Source: Marinitoga lauensis (GTDB lineage: Bacteria > Thermotogota > Thermotogae > Petrotogales > Petrotogaceae). From it: DNA of 64,000 nucleotides. This document shows, piece after piece, positions 18,765 through 29,453 of this stretch. The notes under the pieces are model-generated. The model did not search any database. It had not been told where the DNA came from and saw only the letters and a program-made list of their open reading frames with translations. The position numbers and the translations under genes are program-made. The stretch covers positions 186,001-250,000 of the forward strand of contig NZ_QHLX01000006.1 in NCBI RefSeq assembly GCF_004135675.1, in the 5' to 3' direction. The stretch's first letter is position 1. The number at the start of each line of letters is the position of its first letter.

Positions 18765-19081
18765 ATGAACTTATCCCCTAATGAGATATTGAACAAAATA
18801 GTAAATGCTGAAGTAGAAACAAACAAAAAATTAAAAAAAGCCGATGATGATTTTAAAAAAGAGCTGAAGGAAAAAATATCGGCTTTAGAAAAGAAAAAAA
18901 TGAGGATATTAAGCGTATAGATGAAGAATGCAATAATATTATACAAAATGCAAAAAATACCGCTAAAAAAATTATGGAAGACTCCGAAAAAGATATAATT
19001 TCTTTAAAAGAAAAGTTTGATGCTTTTGATGAAAAAATAGACGCCATTGCTTCTTCCGTCATTGAAAAAATAATTTCATAA
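18765..19081 (+). CDS. V/A-type ATPase peripheral-stalk subunit G/H (one frameshift)
   Basis: About 105-aa highly charged coiled-coil protein. It starts MNLSPNEILNKIVNAE behind AGGAGGTGG and continues, after restoring one A in the run at 18894-18900, as NEDIKRIDEECNNIIQNAK. Sequence alone shows only a coiled coil; the assignment as subunit G (also called H) comes from its place as first gene of the ATPase operon and its size. It would pair with subunit E in the peripheral stalk. Confidence 0.7.
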
Positions 19082-19087
19082 TTGGGG

Positions 19088-20142
19088 ATGATTAAATTGA
19101 AATTTCCAGCATTAATGGCAAAAATAAAAGTTTTAAATTCTAGAATTCTAAATGATAATGATTTTCAAAATTTAATAAATATCAATTCTGTTATTGAAAT
19201 TGCTGATTATTTAAAAAATAACACTCATTATGATAAATCATTTAAAAATGAGGATATTGAAAAACTTCATAGAAGAGATGTTGAAATATTATTAAGAAAG
19301 TCAATGTTAGAAGATCTATATAATATATTCTTCTTCCTTCCGATAGAAGGACAAAAATTTTTTAAATTAATGGAAAAACGATTTGAAATTGAAAATATAA
19401 AGTTTATCTTAAGATCACTTCATTCGAATCATTCTGAATATATTACAAAAGAAAAACTCTTTCCTTTAAACCACAAAACTGTCAATGAAGATACCCTTGT
19501 ATCAATAACCTCCTTTGAAGATGTCCTCAATGTATTCAAAAATACTATTTATGAACCTATTATAAATTCAGTTTATCAGAATTATGTAAAAACCAGGAAA
19601 ATTCAATATTTACTAAATGCTTTTGATTTCTGGTATTTCACTAAAATGAAGTCTGTTTTAAGTATAATGCCATCCTTTGGGAAAAATTTAAAAAATTATT
19701 TTATATTCAAATGGATTTAGCAAATATACAATGGATTTATAGAGCAAAGGTTCTATTTAAACTTTCAACAGAAGAAGTATTGAATTTTTGATACCTATTT
19801 CTTTTAATTTATCTCAAGATGAATTAAAAAGCATGGCAACAGCTGAAAACACTGAAGATTTTATAAATAAAATTTCTATTTGTTCATATGGTCAATATTT
19901 TCGAAATATTGATAAAGAAATATTCCCTTATGTAATAGAAAGAACCTGTGAAAAATCATCTTAAAAAATGCAAAAACTTTATTAAGTAGAACCAAAATGG
20001 CTTTGATGTAATGAGCGGTTATTTATATGTAAGGGAATATGAATATAAAGATTTGATTACTCTAATCGAAGGAAAGAGATATGAAATACCCAATGAAAAA
20101 ATCAAAAGTTTTTTAATCCTGGTAGGTGATAACGATGCATGA
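19088..20142 (+). CDS. ntpC: V/A-type ATPase subunit C (about four frameshifts)
   Basis: About 352 aa, the expected length of the C/d-type subunit that caps the rotor ring. Readable pieces include KFPALMAKIKVLNSRIL, EIADYLKNNTHYDKSF, and, after breaks near 19695, 19787, 19965 and 20000, ANIQWIYRAKVLFKLS, QDELKSMATAENTEDF and the C-terminal GKRYEIPNEKIKSF. The WIYR segment with preceding aromatic residues is characteristic of this subunit. The start is uncertain between ATG 19088 and TTG 19097. Its stop overlaps the start of subunit I by 8 bases. Confidence 0.75.
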
Positions 20143-21990
20143 AAAATTAAAACCTTTCACTATAATTTCAAATAAGTATGAATTAGAAGAAATATCAAAA
20201 AAAATATTGGACTCGCAGGAAGTAGAAATAATACCACTTGAAAAAATTATAAAACAGGAATTATTGAAAGAATTAAAGGTTCAAAAAGAAAATGCATACA
20301 AAGAAATATATGATAAATTTATGAAAATATTTGATTATGCAGAAAAAATTCCTGAACCAAAAACAAAAAAAATAAAATTTCCTTTAATAATCGATAAAGA
20401 TGAAATTTTAAGTTTTTCTAATAACTTAAATGAAAAAATGGAAAAGATTTTTTTAAGATGGAAGAATTAAAAGAAAAAAGAAAAAATCTGGAAACTGAAA
20501 TAGAATTATTTGAAAAACTCCGAACTATTGATATAAAAGTTGAAAGATTCAGAAAAATGAGAAAATTAAAATACAAAGTTGGAAAAATAAGTACTATGTA
20601 TTATGAACGATTTATTCAAAGTTTAAATGATAAAAATGCACTATCTATAAATTTTGCAAAAGATGATGATTTTGACTGGATAATAATTATTTATGACACC
20701 ACTATTGATATTGAGAAAGTGTTATCAATTGCTAATTTTATGGAGTATTATATTCCAGAAAATTATTCTGGAATACCAAAGGAAATATTATGGGAATTAC
20801 AGGATAAATATCGTTCTTTAGAATATGAAATTGAAATGTTAAATATGTCATTAAAAAAATTATTTTTCGAAAATAGACGTCACATATATCAATATTTTGA
20901 CTATATATTCGTTTTAAAAAACATCTACGATTTAACTCATTCCATCAAATTTACCGAAAATTTCTTTTTGATTTCTGGTTGGACTACAGAGAAAACCTAT
21001 TATGAGTTACTTAATTATTCAAAATCAAATGATTATATTCTATTTCTCGATTATTCTTTTAATGAAAAAGCTCCAACATTATTAAAAAACAAAGGATTTT
21101 TTAAACACTTTGAGTTTATCGTAAAAATGTTTGGAACTCCTTCAAGCGATGAAATAGATCCTACACCTATTATATCGATTCTATTTCTATTATTTTATGG
21201 AATGATGTTTGGAGATGTTGGGCATGGTTTTATATTAACCTTATTTGGTTTCTGGATTTATAAAAAGAAAAAATCGGATTTGTTTTATGTTATCGGAACA
21301 GCTGGAATTTTTTCAATGATTTTTGGTGTACTATACGGTAGTGTTTTTGGATTTGAAGATATTATTAAGCCATTGTGGAAACGGCCTATGGATAACATAA
21401 ATTATTTTTTAATGTTATCAATTTATTTTGGAATCACGATACTTACCCTTGCAATGATATTAAATATAATAAATAAGATAAAAAATAGAAAAAACAGGGA
21501 GTTAATTTTTGATCCAAACGGATTTGCAGGAATATCTTTATATTGGATTTTATTGGGTTCTATTTTCTATATGATGAAAAACGGTTTTTTTCCTAAAATT
21601 AGCTACATTTTCATAATTGGATTAATAATTATTATTTATTTAAAAAGCATTATTTTTGAAGAAGGTAAATTAGGCGAAAAATTAGTTCAGGGATTTTTTG
21701 AATTATTCGAGGTTTTATTGGGATATCTTAGCAATACTTTGTCCTTTATCAGGTTAGGGGCTTTTGCTTTAAACCATGCTGGATTATTTCTTGCATTTTA
21801 TATGATGTCACAAATGACTCATAATTCTATTTTATCTTTTATTATTTTACTATTTGGAAATATCTTAATAGTTGTATTAGAAGGATTAGTTGTGTTTATA
21901 CAAACATTAAGGCTTGAATATTATGAATTTTTCACAAGATTTTTCAATGGTAATGGAAGAGAGTTCAAACCTATAAAATATAAATTTTAA
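20135..21990 (+). CDS. ntpI: V/A-type ATPase membrane subunit I (one frameshift)
   Basis: About 618 aa, normal for this subunit, which forms the ion path against the rotor ring. The cytoplasmic N-terminal half (first 350 residues) is charged and coiled-coil-like; the C-terminal half has about seven to eight membrane helices. Family landmarks are FYGMMFGDVGHG near residue 352 and GYLSNTLSFIRLGAFALNHAG near residue 530, the latter carrying the essential membrane Arg. One T is missing near 20450, joining IFLK to MEELKEKRKNLE. ATG at 20135 behind GGTAGGTG. Confidence 0.85.
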
Positions 21991-22018
21991 TACTAAAACT
22001 TTTATGGAGGTGTTAGTT

Positions 22019-22458
22019 ATGGCATACGTTGTTTCTCTTTTTATTCTTGTATTCTTAACAGTTATGTTTGGTTTTTATTTTGCAAAAAATCCGGAAAAAT
22101 CAAGAAAATTTGCAAAAAAGTTTTTGCTGGTAATATCGCAATTTTTGTAGCTATTATGGTGTTCGCATTAATCAGTTTAAATCCTTCAACCGCTTATGCT
22201 GCTACTGATAATCAAACAGCAACAACCACAGTAGACACAACTAATAACACAGGTTTGGGACTAATTGGTGCTGCTTTAGCAACAGGTTTGGCTGCAGTGG
22301 GTGCAGGTGTTGGTGTTGGTATGGTTGGTGCTGCTTCTGTTGGAGCTATCAGTGAAAAACCTGAATTATTGGGAAAGACTTTAATCTACGTTGGATTGGC
22401 AGAAGGTATTGCAATTTATGGTTTGATTGTTACTATAATGATTCTTGGGAGGATATAA
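22019..22458 (+). CDS. ntpK: V/A-type ATPase proteolipid subunit K (one frameshift)
   Basis: About 146 aa. The last 75 residues form a classical proteolipid hairpin (GLIGAALATGLAAVGAG, then LGKTLIYVGLAEGIAIYGLIV) with the ion-binding Glu in GLAEG. An N-terminal hydrophobic segment (residues 1-55, ending STAYA) precedes it, and a Thr-rich loop joins the two. One A is missing in the run at 22113-22119. The helix facing the Glu reads GVGVG where sodium-binding c subunits have GVGQG, so proton rather than sodium transport is suggested. ATG behind TGGAGGTG. Confidence 0.82.
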
Positions 22459-22461
22459 TAT

Positions 22462-22776
22462 ATGAAATTCTTTCTCATCAGCGACAATATCGATACCGCT
22501 ACAGGACTCAGGTTAAGTGGTGTTAGTGGTGTTGTCGTTCATGAAAGGAATGAAATCCTTGAAGCCTTTAATAATGCTTTAAATAATAAAGAATACGGAG
22601 TTATTCTTATAACCGAATTAGCTGCTGAAAAAATATCAGAAGAATTAAAAACACATAAACTTTCTGGAAAACTTCCTCTAATTTTTGTTATACCAGATAG
22701 ACATGGCTGGCGTGGAGAAAAGGACTTTATTACCAGATATGTAGAGGAAGCTATTGGGGTGAGAGTAAATGAATGA
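22462..22776 (+). CDS. ntpG: V/A-type ATPase subunit F
   Basis: 104 aa central-stalk subunit. The N-terminus FFLISDNIDTATGLRLSGV and the central GVILITELAAEKI motif are typical of subunit F, as is the PLIFVIPDRHG segment. It follows the proteolipid gene by three bases and overlaps subunit E at its 3' end. Intact. Confidence 0.88.
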   Translation: MKFFLISDNIDTATGLRLSGVSGVVVHERNEILEAFNNALNNKEYGVILITELAAEKISEELKTHKLSGKLPLIFVIPDRHGWRGEKDFITRYVEEAIGVRVNE

Positions 22777-23353
22777 AATTGAAAATAAACTCGAAAAAAT
22801 GTTGAAATTGTTAGAAGAAGATTTTAAAGTAGAATATGATTCTTTAAAAAGAAAATATGAAGAGGAATATAATAAAGTCGTAGAAAGTTATGAAGAAGAA
22901 ATAAAAAAAATCAGTAATAAAAAGATAAAAGAAGCTAATGAAAAGGCTAATCATATTGTAAAATTAGCTAAATCAAAATCAGAACTTCAACTTAAACAGG
23001 AAAAATTGAAATTAAAAAATGATTTATTAATGAAAATATTGGCTAATTTAGAAGAAAAACTAATTGACCTCGAACCAAAAAAGAAAAAATATTTCTATGA
23101 GAAGCTATATAATGATGCTGTTAAAATCATAGATGAAGACTTTATAGTATTATGTAATTCCAAAGATGTCGATATTGTAAAATCATTTATAACAGATCAT
23201 CAAATAAAAGCAGATGATACTATTAAAGGTGGAATTATATTAAAAGGGAAAAACTTAATAATAAGAAATACCATAGAATCTTATATACAGGAAAATAAGA
23301 ATAAAATATTTGGCTTTGTTTTAGAAGAGGTAGGTGATATTAATGCAGATTAA
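22769..23353 (+). CDS. ntpE: V/A-type ATPase subunit E
   Basis: 194 aa. Residues 1-90 are a long charged coiled coil (EYDSLKRKYEEEYNKV); the C-terminal globular half contains the family pattern DDTIKGGIILKGKNLIIRNT. It forms the peripheral stalk with the G/H subunit. The start overlaps the end of subunit F, and its end overlaps the start of subunit A by about 11 bases. Confidence 0.82.
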   Translation: MNEIENKLEKMLKLLEEDFKVEYDSLKRKYEEEYNKVVESYEEEIKKISNKKIKEANEKANHIVKLAKSKSELQLKQEKLKLKNDLLMKILANLEEKLIDLEPKKKKYFYEKLYNDAVKIIDEDFIVLCNSKDVDIVKSFITDHQIKADDTIKGGIILKGKNLIIRNTIESYIQENKNKIFGFVLEEVGDINAD

Positions 23354-25089
23354 AGAAATTAATGGTCCTGTTGTTAAGGTTAAAGATGCCAAAGGATTAT
23401 TTATGAACGAAATGGTTAAAGTAGGAAATTTCAAATTAACAGGTGAGGTTATTGGTATAAACGAAGATATCGCCACAGTTCAGGTTTACGAAGAAACTTC
23501 CATGTTAAAACCAGGCGAACCTGTTGAAGGAACTGGAAAAATGCTCTCTGTAGCGTTAGGCCCTGGATTACTTGGTAGTATTTATGATGGAATTCAAAGA
23601 CCTTTAAATGAATTAATAAAAAAATCCGGTTCATTTATCGGAAGAGGAATAGATGCTTTTGGACTTAATCAATCAAAATTATGGGAAGTTAAATTTATCA
23701 AAAAAGCCGGAGATTTTATATCTGGTGGAGATGTAATAGCTGAAGTTCAAGAAACTCAAAGTTTAACTCACAAAATCATGGTTCCTCCAGATATTAGTGG
23801 AAAAATCATAGAAATCAAAGAAAATGGAAATTATAAAGTTACTGAGGTATTGGCAAAAATAGAAACAGAAAATGGCATAAAAGAAATAAAAATGTATCAG
23901 GAATGGCCGGTTAAGATTTCAAGACCTGTAAAAAAGAGATTAGAACCAAAGATTCCTTTGATAACCGGGCAAAGGGTTATTGATTTATTTTTCCCTATAA
24001 GTAAAGGGGAACAGCTGCTATACCTGGAGGTTTTGGAACAGGAAAAACAATAACTCAACACCAATTAGCAAAATGGTCTGATGCTGATATAATAGTCTAT
24101 ATTGGTTGTGGAGAGCGCGGAAATGAAATGACAGAAGTTTTGGAAGAATTTCCAAACTTAAAGGATCCAAAAACTGGTGCACCGTTAATGGATAGAACAG
24201 TATTAATTGCAAATACGTCAAACATGCCTGTTTCTGCAAGAGAGGCTTCTATATACACCGGGATTACAATAGCTGAATATTTTAGAGATATGGGATACAA
24301 TGTTGCAATAATGGCTGATTCAACATCACGTTGGGCAGAAGCTCTAAGGGAATTGTCAGGACGTCTTGAAGAAATGCCTGCAGAAGAAGGTTATCCTTCC
24401 TATCTTGCATCAAGGATTGGACAATTTTATGAAAGGGCAGGACTTACAGAAAATTTAAACGGAACAAAAGGTTCTGTTACTATAATAGGTGCTGTTTCAC
24501 CTCCTGGTGGAGATTTTTCAGAACCCGTTACACAAAATACTAAAAGATTTGTAAAATGTTTCTGGGTCTGGATAAAAATCTTGCCTATTCAAGACATTAT
24601 CCATCAATTAACTGGCTTACCAGTTATAGTGAATATACTGAAGATTTAAAAGAATGGTTCTCTGAAAATGTAACTAATGATTGGAATTATTATAGAGATG
24701 AGGCAATGAAATTATTAACAGAAGATGATAGATTACAACAAATAATAAAAATAGTCGGTGAAGATGTTTTACCTGATGATCAAAAATTAGTCGTCTTAAT
24801 ATCAAAGATAATAAAAATTGGTGTTTTACAACAAAGTGCTTTTAGCGAAGTTGATTCATATTGTCCTTTAGAAAAACAGTATAATCTAATTAAAATAATT
24901 ATGGATACATATACCAGAGCTAAAAAATACGTTGAAAAATCAATAGCTTTAAGTCAAATATTACCTTCTGAAATGGTATCAAAATTATTAACTATGAAAG
25001 AAGAAATAAAGGAAATCGCTGAATTTAAAAATATAGAAAATATGTTAAATGAACATTTTGAAAAGTTAGAAGGAATTTACAGTAAATAA
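23343..25089 (+). CDS. ntpA: V/A-type ATPase catalytic subunit A (two frameshifts)
   Basis: About 582 aa, normal for subunit A. Nucleotide-binding P-loop GGFGTGKT near residue 227 becomes continuous after restoring one G in the run at 24006-24009. The non-homologous insertion of A subunits is present (residues 115-190), as are the catalytic region GCGERGNEM and the SRWAEALRE motif. A second single A is missing at 24553-24556, joining RFVK to [20 protein letters not shown] at 23343 behind GAGGTAGGTG. This is the ATP-hydrolysing or -synthesising subunit. Confidence 0.9.
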
Positions 25090-25111
25090 TAATCTCACCG
25101 GAGGTGAGCTC

Positions 25112-26482
25112 ATGGCAATAAGGGAATATAGTGGTGTATCTCAAATTCGTGGTCCTCTTATGGTAATAGAAAATATTAAAGACATCAAATATGATGAAGT
25201 TGTTGAAATAGAGTCTGGAAATATTAAAAGAACTGGTAAAGTTATTATGGTCAGTGAAGATGCTGCTGTTATACAGGTTTTCGAGGGAACACAGGGTTTA
25301 TCTTTAACACAACCAAAAATTAAATTTTTAGGAAAACCATTAGAAATTAATTTATCACCTGATATTTTAGGAAGAACATTTGATGGTTTGGGAAGACCAA
25401 TTGATGGCATGGGAGAAATTATAGCAGAAAAGAGCATTGATATTAACGGCTCTGCTATTAACCCTGCTGCCAGAGAATATCCGAGAAATTTTATACAAAC
25501 TGGAATCTCAGCAATAGATAGTATGTTAACATTAATTAGAGGACAAAAATTACCTATTTTTTCTGGTAATGGTTTACCTCATAATAAATTAGCAGTTCAA
25601 ATTGCTAAACAGGCAAAATTAAAGTCAAATGAAGAATTTGCTGTTGTTTTTGGAGCTATTGGTCTTAAAAAAGATGATGCTAATTTTATAATTAAAAATT
25701 TTGAAGAAAGTGGCGCAATTAAAAATATGGTTGTATTTTTAAACCTAGCAAGTGACCCTGTTGTAGAAAGGATTGCAACACCAAGAATGGCTTTAACTGT
25801 TGCAGAATATCTGGCTTTTGAATTAGGAAAACATGTACTTGTTATACTAAATGATATGACTAATTACTGTGAGGCATTAAGGGAATTGTCAAATTACAGA
25901 GGTGAAATTCCTGGAAGAAAAGGTTTCCCTGGATATTTATATTCTGACCTTGCATCTATTTATGAAAGAGCGGGAATGATACGAGGAAAAGAAGGTTCTG
26001 TTACTCAAATACCAATTTTAACAATGCCAAATGATGATATTACACATCCTATTCCTGACTTAACTGGTTTTATAACAGAAGGTCAAATTGTTCTATCTCG
26101 TGATTTACATAGAAAAAACATATATCCACCAATTAACGTTTTACCTTCGCTTTCCAGATTAATGAAAGATGGTATAGGTAAAGGTTACACAAGAGATGAT
26201 CATCCAGATGTTTCATCTCAATTGTTCGCATCATATTCAAGAGTATTTGAAATAAGATCATTAGCTGCTATTATTGGTGAAGATGATTTATCCGAAACAG
26301 ATAGATTATACTTAAGTTTTGGTAAAGAATTTGAAGAAATTTTTATTAATCAGGGTTTTGATGAGGAAAGACCTCTTGAAGAAACGCTTAATTTGGCCTG
26401 GAAAATACTTTCAATACTTCCAAAAACAGAATTAACAAGAATCAAAAAAGAATATATTGAAAAGTATTATAATGAAAGGTAA
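25112..26482 (+). CDS. ntpB: V/A-type ATPase regulatory subunit B
   Basis: 456 aa, intact. Landmarks include [16 protein letters not shown] near residue 88, [18 protein letters not shown] (the degenerate P-loop typical of B) near residue 145, and [21 protein letters not shown] near residue 350. Starts with ATG behind GGAGGTGAG, 22 bases after subunit A. Confidence 0.92.
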   Translation: MAIREYSGVSQIRGPLMVIENIKDIKYDEVVEIESGNIKRTGKVIMVSEDAAVIQVFEGTQGLSLTQPKIKFLGKPLEINLSPDILGRTFDGLGRPIDGMGEIIAEKSIDINGSAINPAAREYPRNFIQTGISAIDSMLTLIRGQKLPIFSGNGLPHNKLAVQIAKQAKLKSNEEFAVVFGAIGLKKDDANFIIKNFEESGAIKNMVVFLNLASDPVVERIATPRMALTVAEYLAFELGKHVLVILNDMTNYCEALRELSNYRGEIPGRKGFPGYLYSDLASIYERAGMIRGKEGSVTQIPILTMPNDDITHPIPDLTGFITEGQIVLSRDLHRKNIYPPINVLPSLSRLMKDGIGKGYTRDDHPDVSSQLFASYSRVFEIRSLAAIIGEDDLSETDRLYLSFGKEFEEIFINQGFDEERPLEETLNLAWKILSILPKTELTRIKKEYIEKYYNER

Positions 26483-26512
26483 CCTTTCTACCAACAGATT
26501 GAAGGTGAAATT

Positions 26513-27120
26513 ATGATTTTTAACCAAACTATTCCAACAAAAGGAAATTTAATTAACTTAAAACAACAGTTTAAACTCGCAAAACAGGGACATGATTTAT
26601 TAGAGAAAAAAAGAAATATTATTATGAAAGAATTGGTCGATTTAATAGATCAAGCCAAAGAAATACAGGAAAGAATTTTAACTATATTTGAAAAAGCTTA
26701 TGAATCCTTACAATTGGCAAATCTGGATTTAGGTATAGAAAATGTTGAAGAATATGCAAATGGTGTTCCTGAATATGATAATCTAAAAATTAGATTTAGA
26801 AGTATTATGGGAGTTGAAGTTCCAGAAATATATCGTGAAAAACAACAGATAGATATACCTTATGAAATATATAGAACAGATGCCGCACTTGACCAGGCTT
26901 ATATTTCTTTTAAAACCGTTTTAGAATTGATAACTGAAGCTTCAATGATAGAAAACAAGGTTTATAAACTTGCATTTGAAGTAAAAAAGACAAAAAAAGA
27001 GTTTCTGCTCTTGAAAACATTGTTATTCCTCAATTAAAAGAATCAATAAAATTTATTCAGGATACATTAGAGGAATTCGAAAGAGAAGAATTTTTCAAAT
27101 TGAAAAAATTAAAAAAATAA
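26513..27120 (+). CDS. ntpD: V/A-type ATPase central rotor subunit D (one frameshift)
   Basis: About 202 aa long coiled-coil shaft subunit. The N-terminus has the D-subunit pattern PTKGNLINLKQQFKLAKQGHDLLEKKR; the C-terminal helix reads RVSALENIVIPQLKESI after restoring one A in the run at 26992-26998. The ALE/AIE-x-I-x-P-x-L pattern at the C-terminal helix is diagnostic. Last gene of the ATPase operon; a terminator follows at 27174. Confidence 0.88.
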
Positions 27121-27124
27121 CCTC

Positions 27125-27153
27125 TTGACAAAAACTGTTTTTTGTGGTATAAT
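27125..27153 (+). promoter_or_regulatory. Consensus promoter immediately before a terminator
   Basis: TTGACA (27125-27130), 17-base spacer, TATAAT (27148-27153), starting five bases after the end of subunit D. About 20 bases later a strong terminator hairpin begins. A second TATAAT near 27217 may serve mgsA directly. Confidence 0.6.
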
Positions 27154-27173
27154 TAGAAACGGAATTTTATTTT

Positions 27174-27195
27174 ACGGCCTGAAAATTCAGGCCGT
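27174..27195 (+). terminator. Intrinsic terminator of the ATPase operon
   Basis: 10-bp stem ACGGCCTGAA/TTCAGGCCGT with an AA spacer, followed by TTTTATTTTG. It also lies directly downstream of the promoter at 27125, so it could attenuate transcription into mgsA. Confidence 0.85.
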
Positions 27196-27253
27196 TTTTA
27201 TTTTGTTTTAATATGATATAATATTTATGAATAAAAGATATTGGAGGGATAAA

Positions 27254-27634
27254 ATGATTAATGTTGCTTTAATTGCACATGACAAGAAAAAATTGGACTT
27301 AGTAATGTTTGTAAAAGAATGGAAACATGTTTTTGAAAAATGTAATTTATACGCTACAAGTTCCACAGGAACTTTAATTGAAGAAAAGGTTGGGTTAAAA
27401 ATAACAAAATTTGCTTCAGGACCCTACGGAGGCGATTTGCAAATTGGGGCATTAATAGCTTCTGGTAATATGGATTTCGTAATATTTTTAAGAGATCCAT
27501 TAACAGCACAACCTCATGAACCTGATGTTTCAGCTCTAATGAGGGTTTGTGATGTTCATAATATACCATTGGCTACAAATTTAGCCACTGCAGAAGGTTT
27601 AGTTTTAGAGATTGAAAAAAAATTACATCGATAG
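27254..27634 (+). CDS. mgsA: Methylglyoxal synthase
   Basis: 126 aa, normal length. Converts dihydroxyacetone phosphate to methylglyoxal. Conserved segments: ALIAHDKKK at the N-terminus, the phosphate-binding loop STGTLIEE near residue 41, [15 protein letters not shown] near residue 56 including the catalytic Asp, and the C-terminal [13 protein letters not shown] at 27254 is used because GGAGGG precedes it; an in-frame ATG at 27227 has no ribosome site. It is followed closely by a hemolysin III family gene. Confidence 0.9.
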   Translation: MINVALIAHDKKKLDLVMFVKEWKHVFEKCNLYATSSTGTLIEEKVGLKITKFASGPYGGDLQIGALIASGNMDFVIFLRDPLTAQPHEPDVSALMRVCDVHNIPLATNLATAEGLVLEIEKKLHR

Positions 27635-27637
27635 AAG

Positions 27638-28297
27638 GTGAATATTATAAAAGATTTAGAAAATCATGAAAAATATACATTAGGTGAGGAAATTGCAAAT
27701 TCAATTACACATGGTGTTGGTGCTTTACTGAGTCTTATAGGCCTTATAGTATTAATAGTATTTTCTGCTTTGAAAGGAAATAGCTTGCAAACATTGAGTG
27801 TAACCATTTATGGAATTAGTTTATTTTTATTATATTTAGCTTCAACTCTTTATCACAGTATTCAAAACAAAAAAGCAAAACAAATATTAGAAATTATCGA
27901 CCATTCTTCAATATATTTGCTAATCGCCGGAACATATACACCATTTACTTTAGTAACTCTAAATGGAAAGACTGGATGGACCATATTTATTACAGTTTGG
28001 ATTCTTGCATTCATCGGAATTGCTTTAAAACCATTTTTTGTAAAAAAATTTATGATATTATCTACATTACTTTATATAGCCATGGGATGGATGATAATTT
28101 TTGCAATTAAACCATTAATAGCAAGCCTACCATTAGGCGGTATTATATGGCTTGTTACTGGTGGGCTTCTATATACAATAGGCGCGGTATTTTATATATG
28201 GAGAAAACTCCCTTACGGGCACATGATATGGCATTTATTTGTTTTAGGCGGTAGTGTCTCACATTTTATTGCCGTATTTTTCTATGTCCTTAACTAA
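27638..28297 (+). CDS. Hemolysin III (YqfA/PAQR) family membrane protein
   Basis: 219-aa protein with seven predicted membrane helices. Family landmarks are GEEIANSITHGVGALLS at residue 16, STLYHS (conserved Ser/His of the PAQR zinc site) near residue 68, DHSSIYLLIAGTYTPF near residue 88, and the C-terminal WHLFVLGGSVSHF. Physiological role in bacteria is uncertain despite the family name. The start is unclear: GTG at 27638 is used, but AAGGTG there may itself be the ribosome site for a rarer start six bases on. It lies 3 bases after mgsA. Confidence 0.82.
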   Translation: MNIIKDLENHEKYTLGEEIANSITHGVGALLSLIGLIVLIVFSALKGNSLQTLSVTIYGISLFLLYLASTLYHSIQNKKAKQILEIIDHSSIYLLIAGTYTPFTLVTLNGKTGWTIFITVWILAFIGIALKPFFVKKFMILSTLLYIAMGWMIIFAIKPLIASLPLGGIIWLVTGGLLYTIGAVFYIWRKLPYGHMIWHLFVLGGSVSHFIAVFFYVLN

Positions 28298-28300
28298 TTT

Positions 28301-28322
28301 AGCCACAGCAAATGCTGTGGCT
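28301..28322. terminator. Bidirectional terminator
   Basis: 10-bp stem AGCCACAGCA/TGCTGTGGCT with AA spacer between the convergent hemolysin III and aminotransferase genes, T-rich on both sides. Confidence 0.85.
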
Positions 28323-28328
28323 ATTTAT

Positions 28329-29445
28329 TTAGATAAACTCTTCTATTCTTTTAAAACCCTCGTTTAAAATTTCTATTGGCTTTGAAAAGGATAATCTCAC
28401 AAAACCTTTTTTATTAAAAGCACTTCCAGGTATTAAAGCTACATATTTTTCTTCAAGAAGCTTTTTACAAAATAATTCATCATTATATAATGGAGATTTG
28501 AAAAATAGATAAAACGCACCTTCTGGATATACAAATTCAAGCCCTATTTCTTTAGATTTTTCAACTACAAAATTCCTTCTTTTTCTATATTCTTCTATCA
28601 TATATGTATTATCCACTTCATCTATTACAGTAGCTGCCTTTTGAGTCACATAATTTACTGAAGTTATTGAATGAGATTGCACTTTTAAAATTCTATTATA
28701 TATTAAACTATTTTTTAAGGCAACATAGCCAATCTCCAACCAGTCATAGCATAACTCTTTGAAAAGGAATTAATATATATTAATAAATTTTCATCTACAA
28801 AATTGGCAAAAGAATAATATTCTTTATCATATACCAGCGAATCATATACTTCATCAGTTATAACAAAAATATCATTTTTATTAGCAATATCAGCAATCCC
28901 TTAATAATTTCTTTAGGATAAACCACTCCTGTAGGATTATTCGGAGAATTAACTATAATAATTTTCGTTTTTGATGTAATTAATTTTTCTAACTTTTCAA
29001 TATCTGGTAAAAAAGCATTTTCAAAGTTTGTTTCTAATATTACTGGTTTTGCACCACTTAATAATATTGCAGGTATATAACTAACCCAAAATGGCGAAAA
29101 TAATATAACTTCATCTTCTTCATTTAATATAGAAATCAATGCATTAAACAATGCTTGTTTAGCACCATTTGTTATTATTATTTCTTCAGAAGAAAACATA
29201 ATATTTTTTCTATTTAGAAATAACGAAATGGTATTCTTTAATTCCTGAATTCCATCACTATTTGTATATTTTATTGCATTTTCATCTAATACTTCTTTTG
29301 CCTTTTCAATAATTATTTGAGGAGTTGAGAAGTCTGGTTCTCCTGCAGTTAAATTTATTATATTTTTCCCTTCTTTTTTTAACTTTTTAGCTAAAGAATT
29401 AATTTCTATTGTTTTTGAAAATGGTATTTTATCAATTATATCCAT
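28329..29445 (-). CDS. Class I/II aminotransferase, aspartate/aromatic type (two frameshifts)
   Basis: About 372-aa PLP enzyme. Family motifs: LTAGEPDFSTPQ near residue 32, NSPNNPTGVVYPKE near residue 165, and the PLP-lysine segment SFSKSYAMTGWRLGY near residue 230. Single G losses at 28898-28900 and 28729-28730 (plus-strand C-runs) break the frame; both repairs give canonical sequence. Start ATG at 29443-29445 behind GGAGGAATT. As last gene of the aroF-aroA-tyrA operon it probably transaminates hydroxyphenylpyruvate/phenylpyruvate or prephenate, although aspartate aminotransferase activity is equally usual for this fold. Confidence 0.85.
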
Positions 29446-29453
29446 AATTCCTC

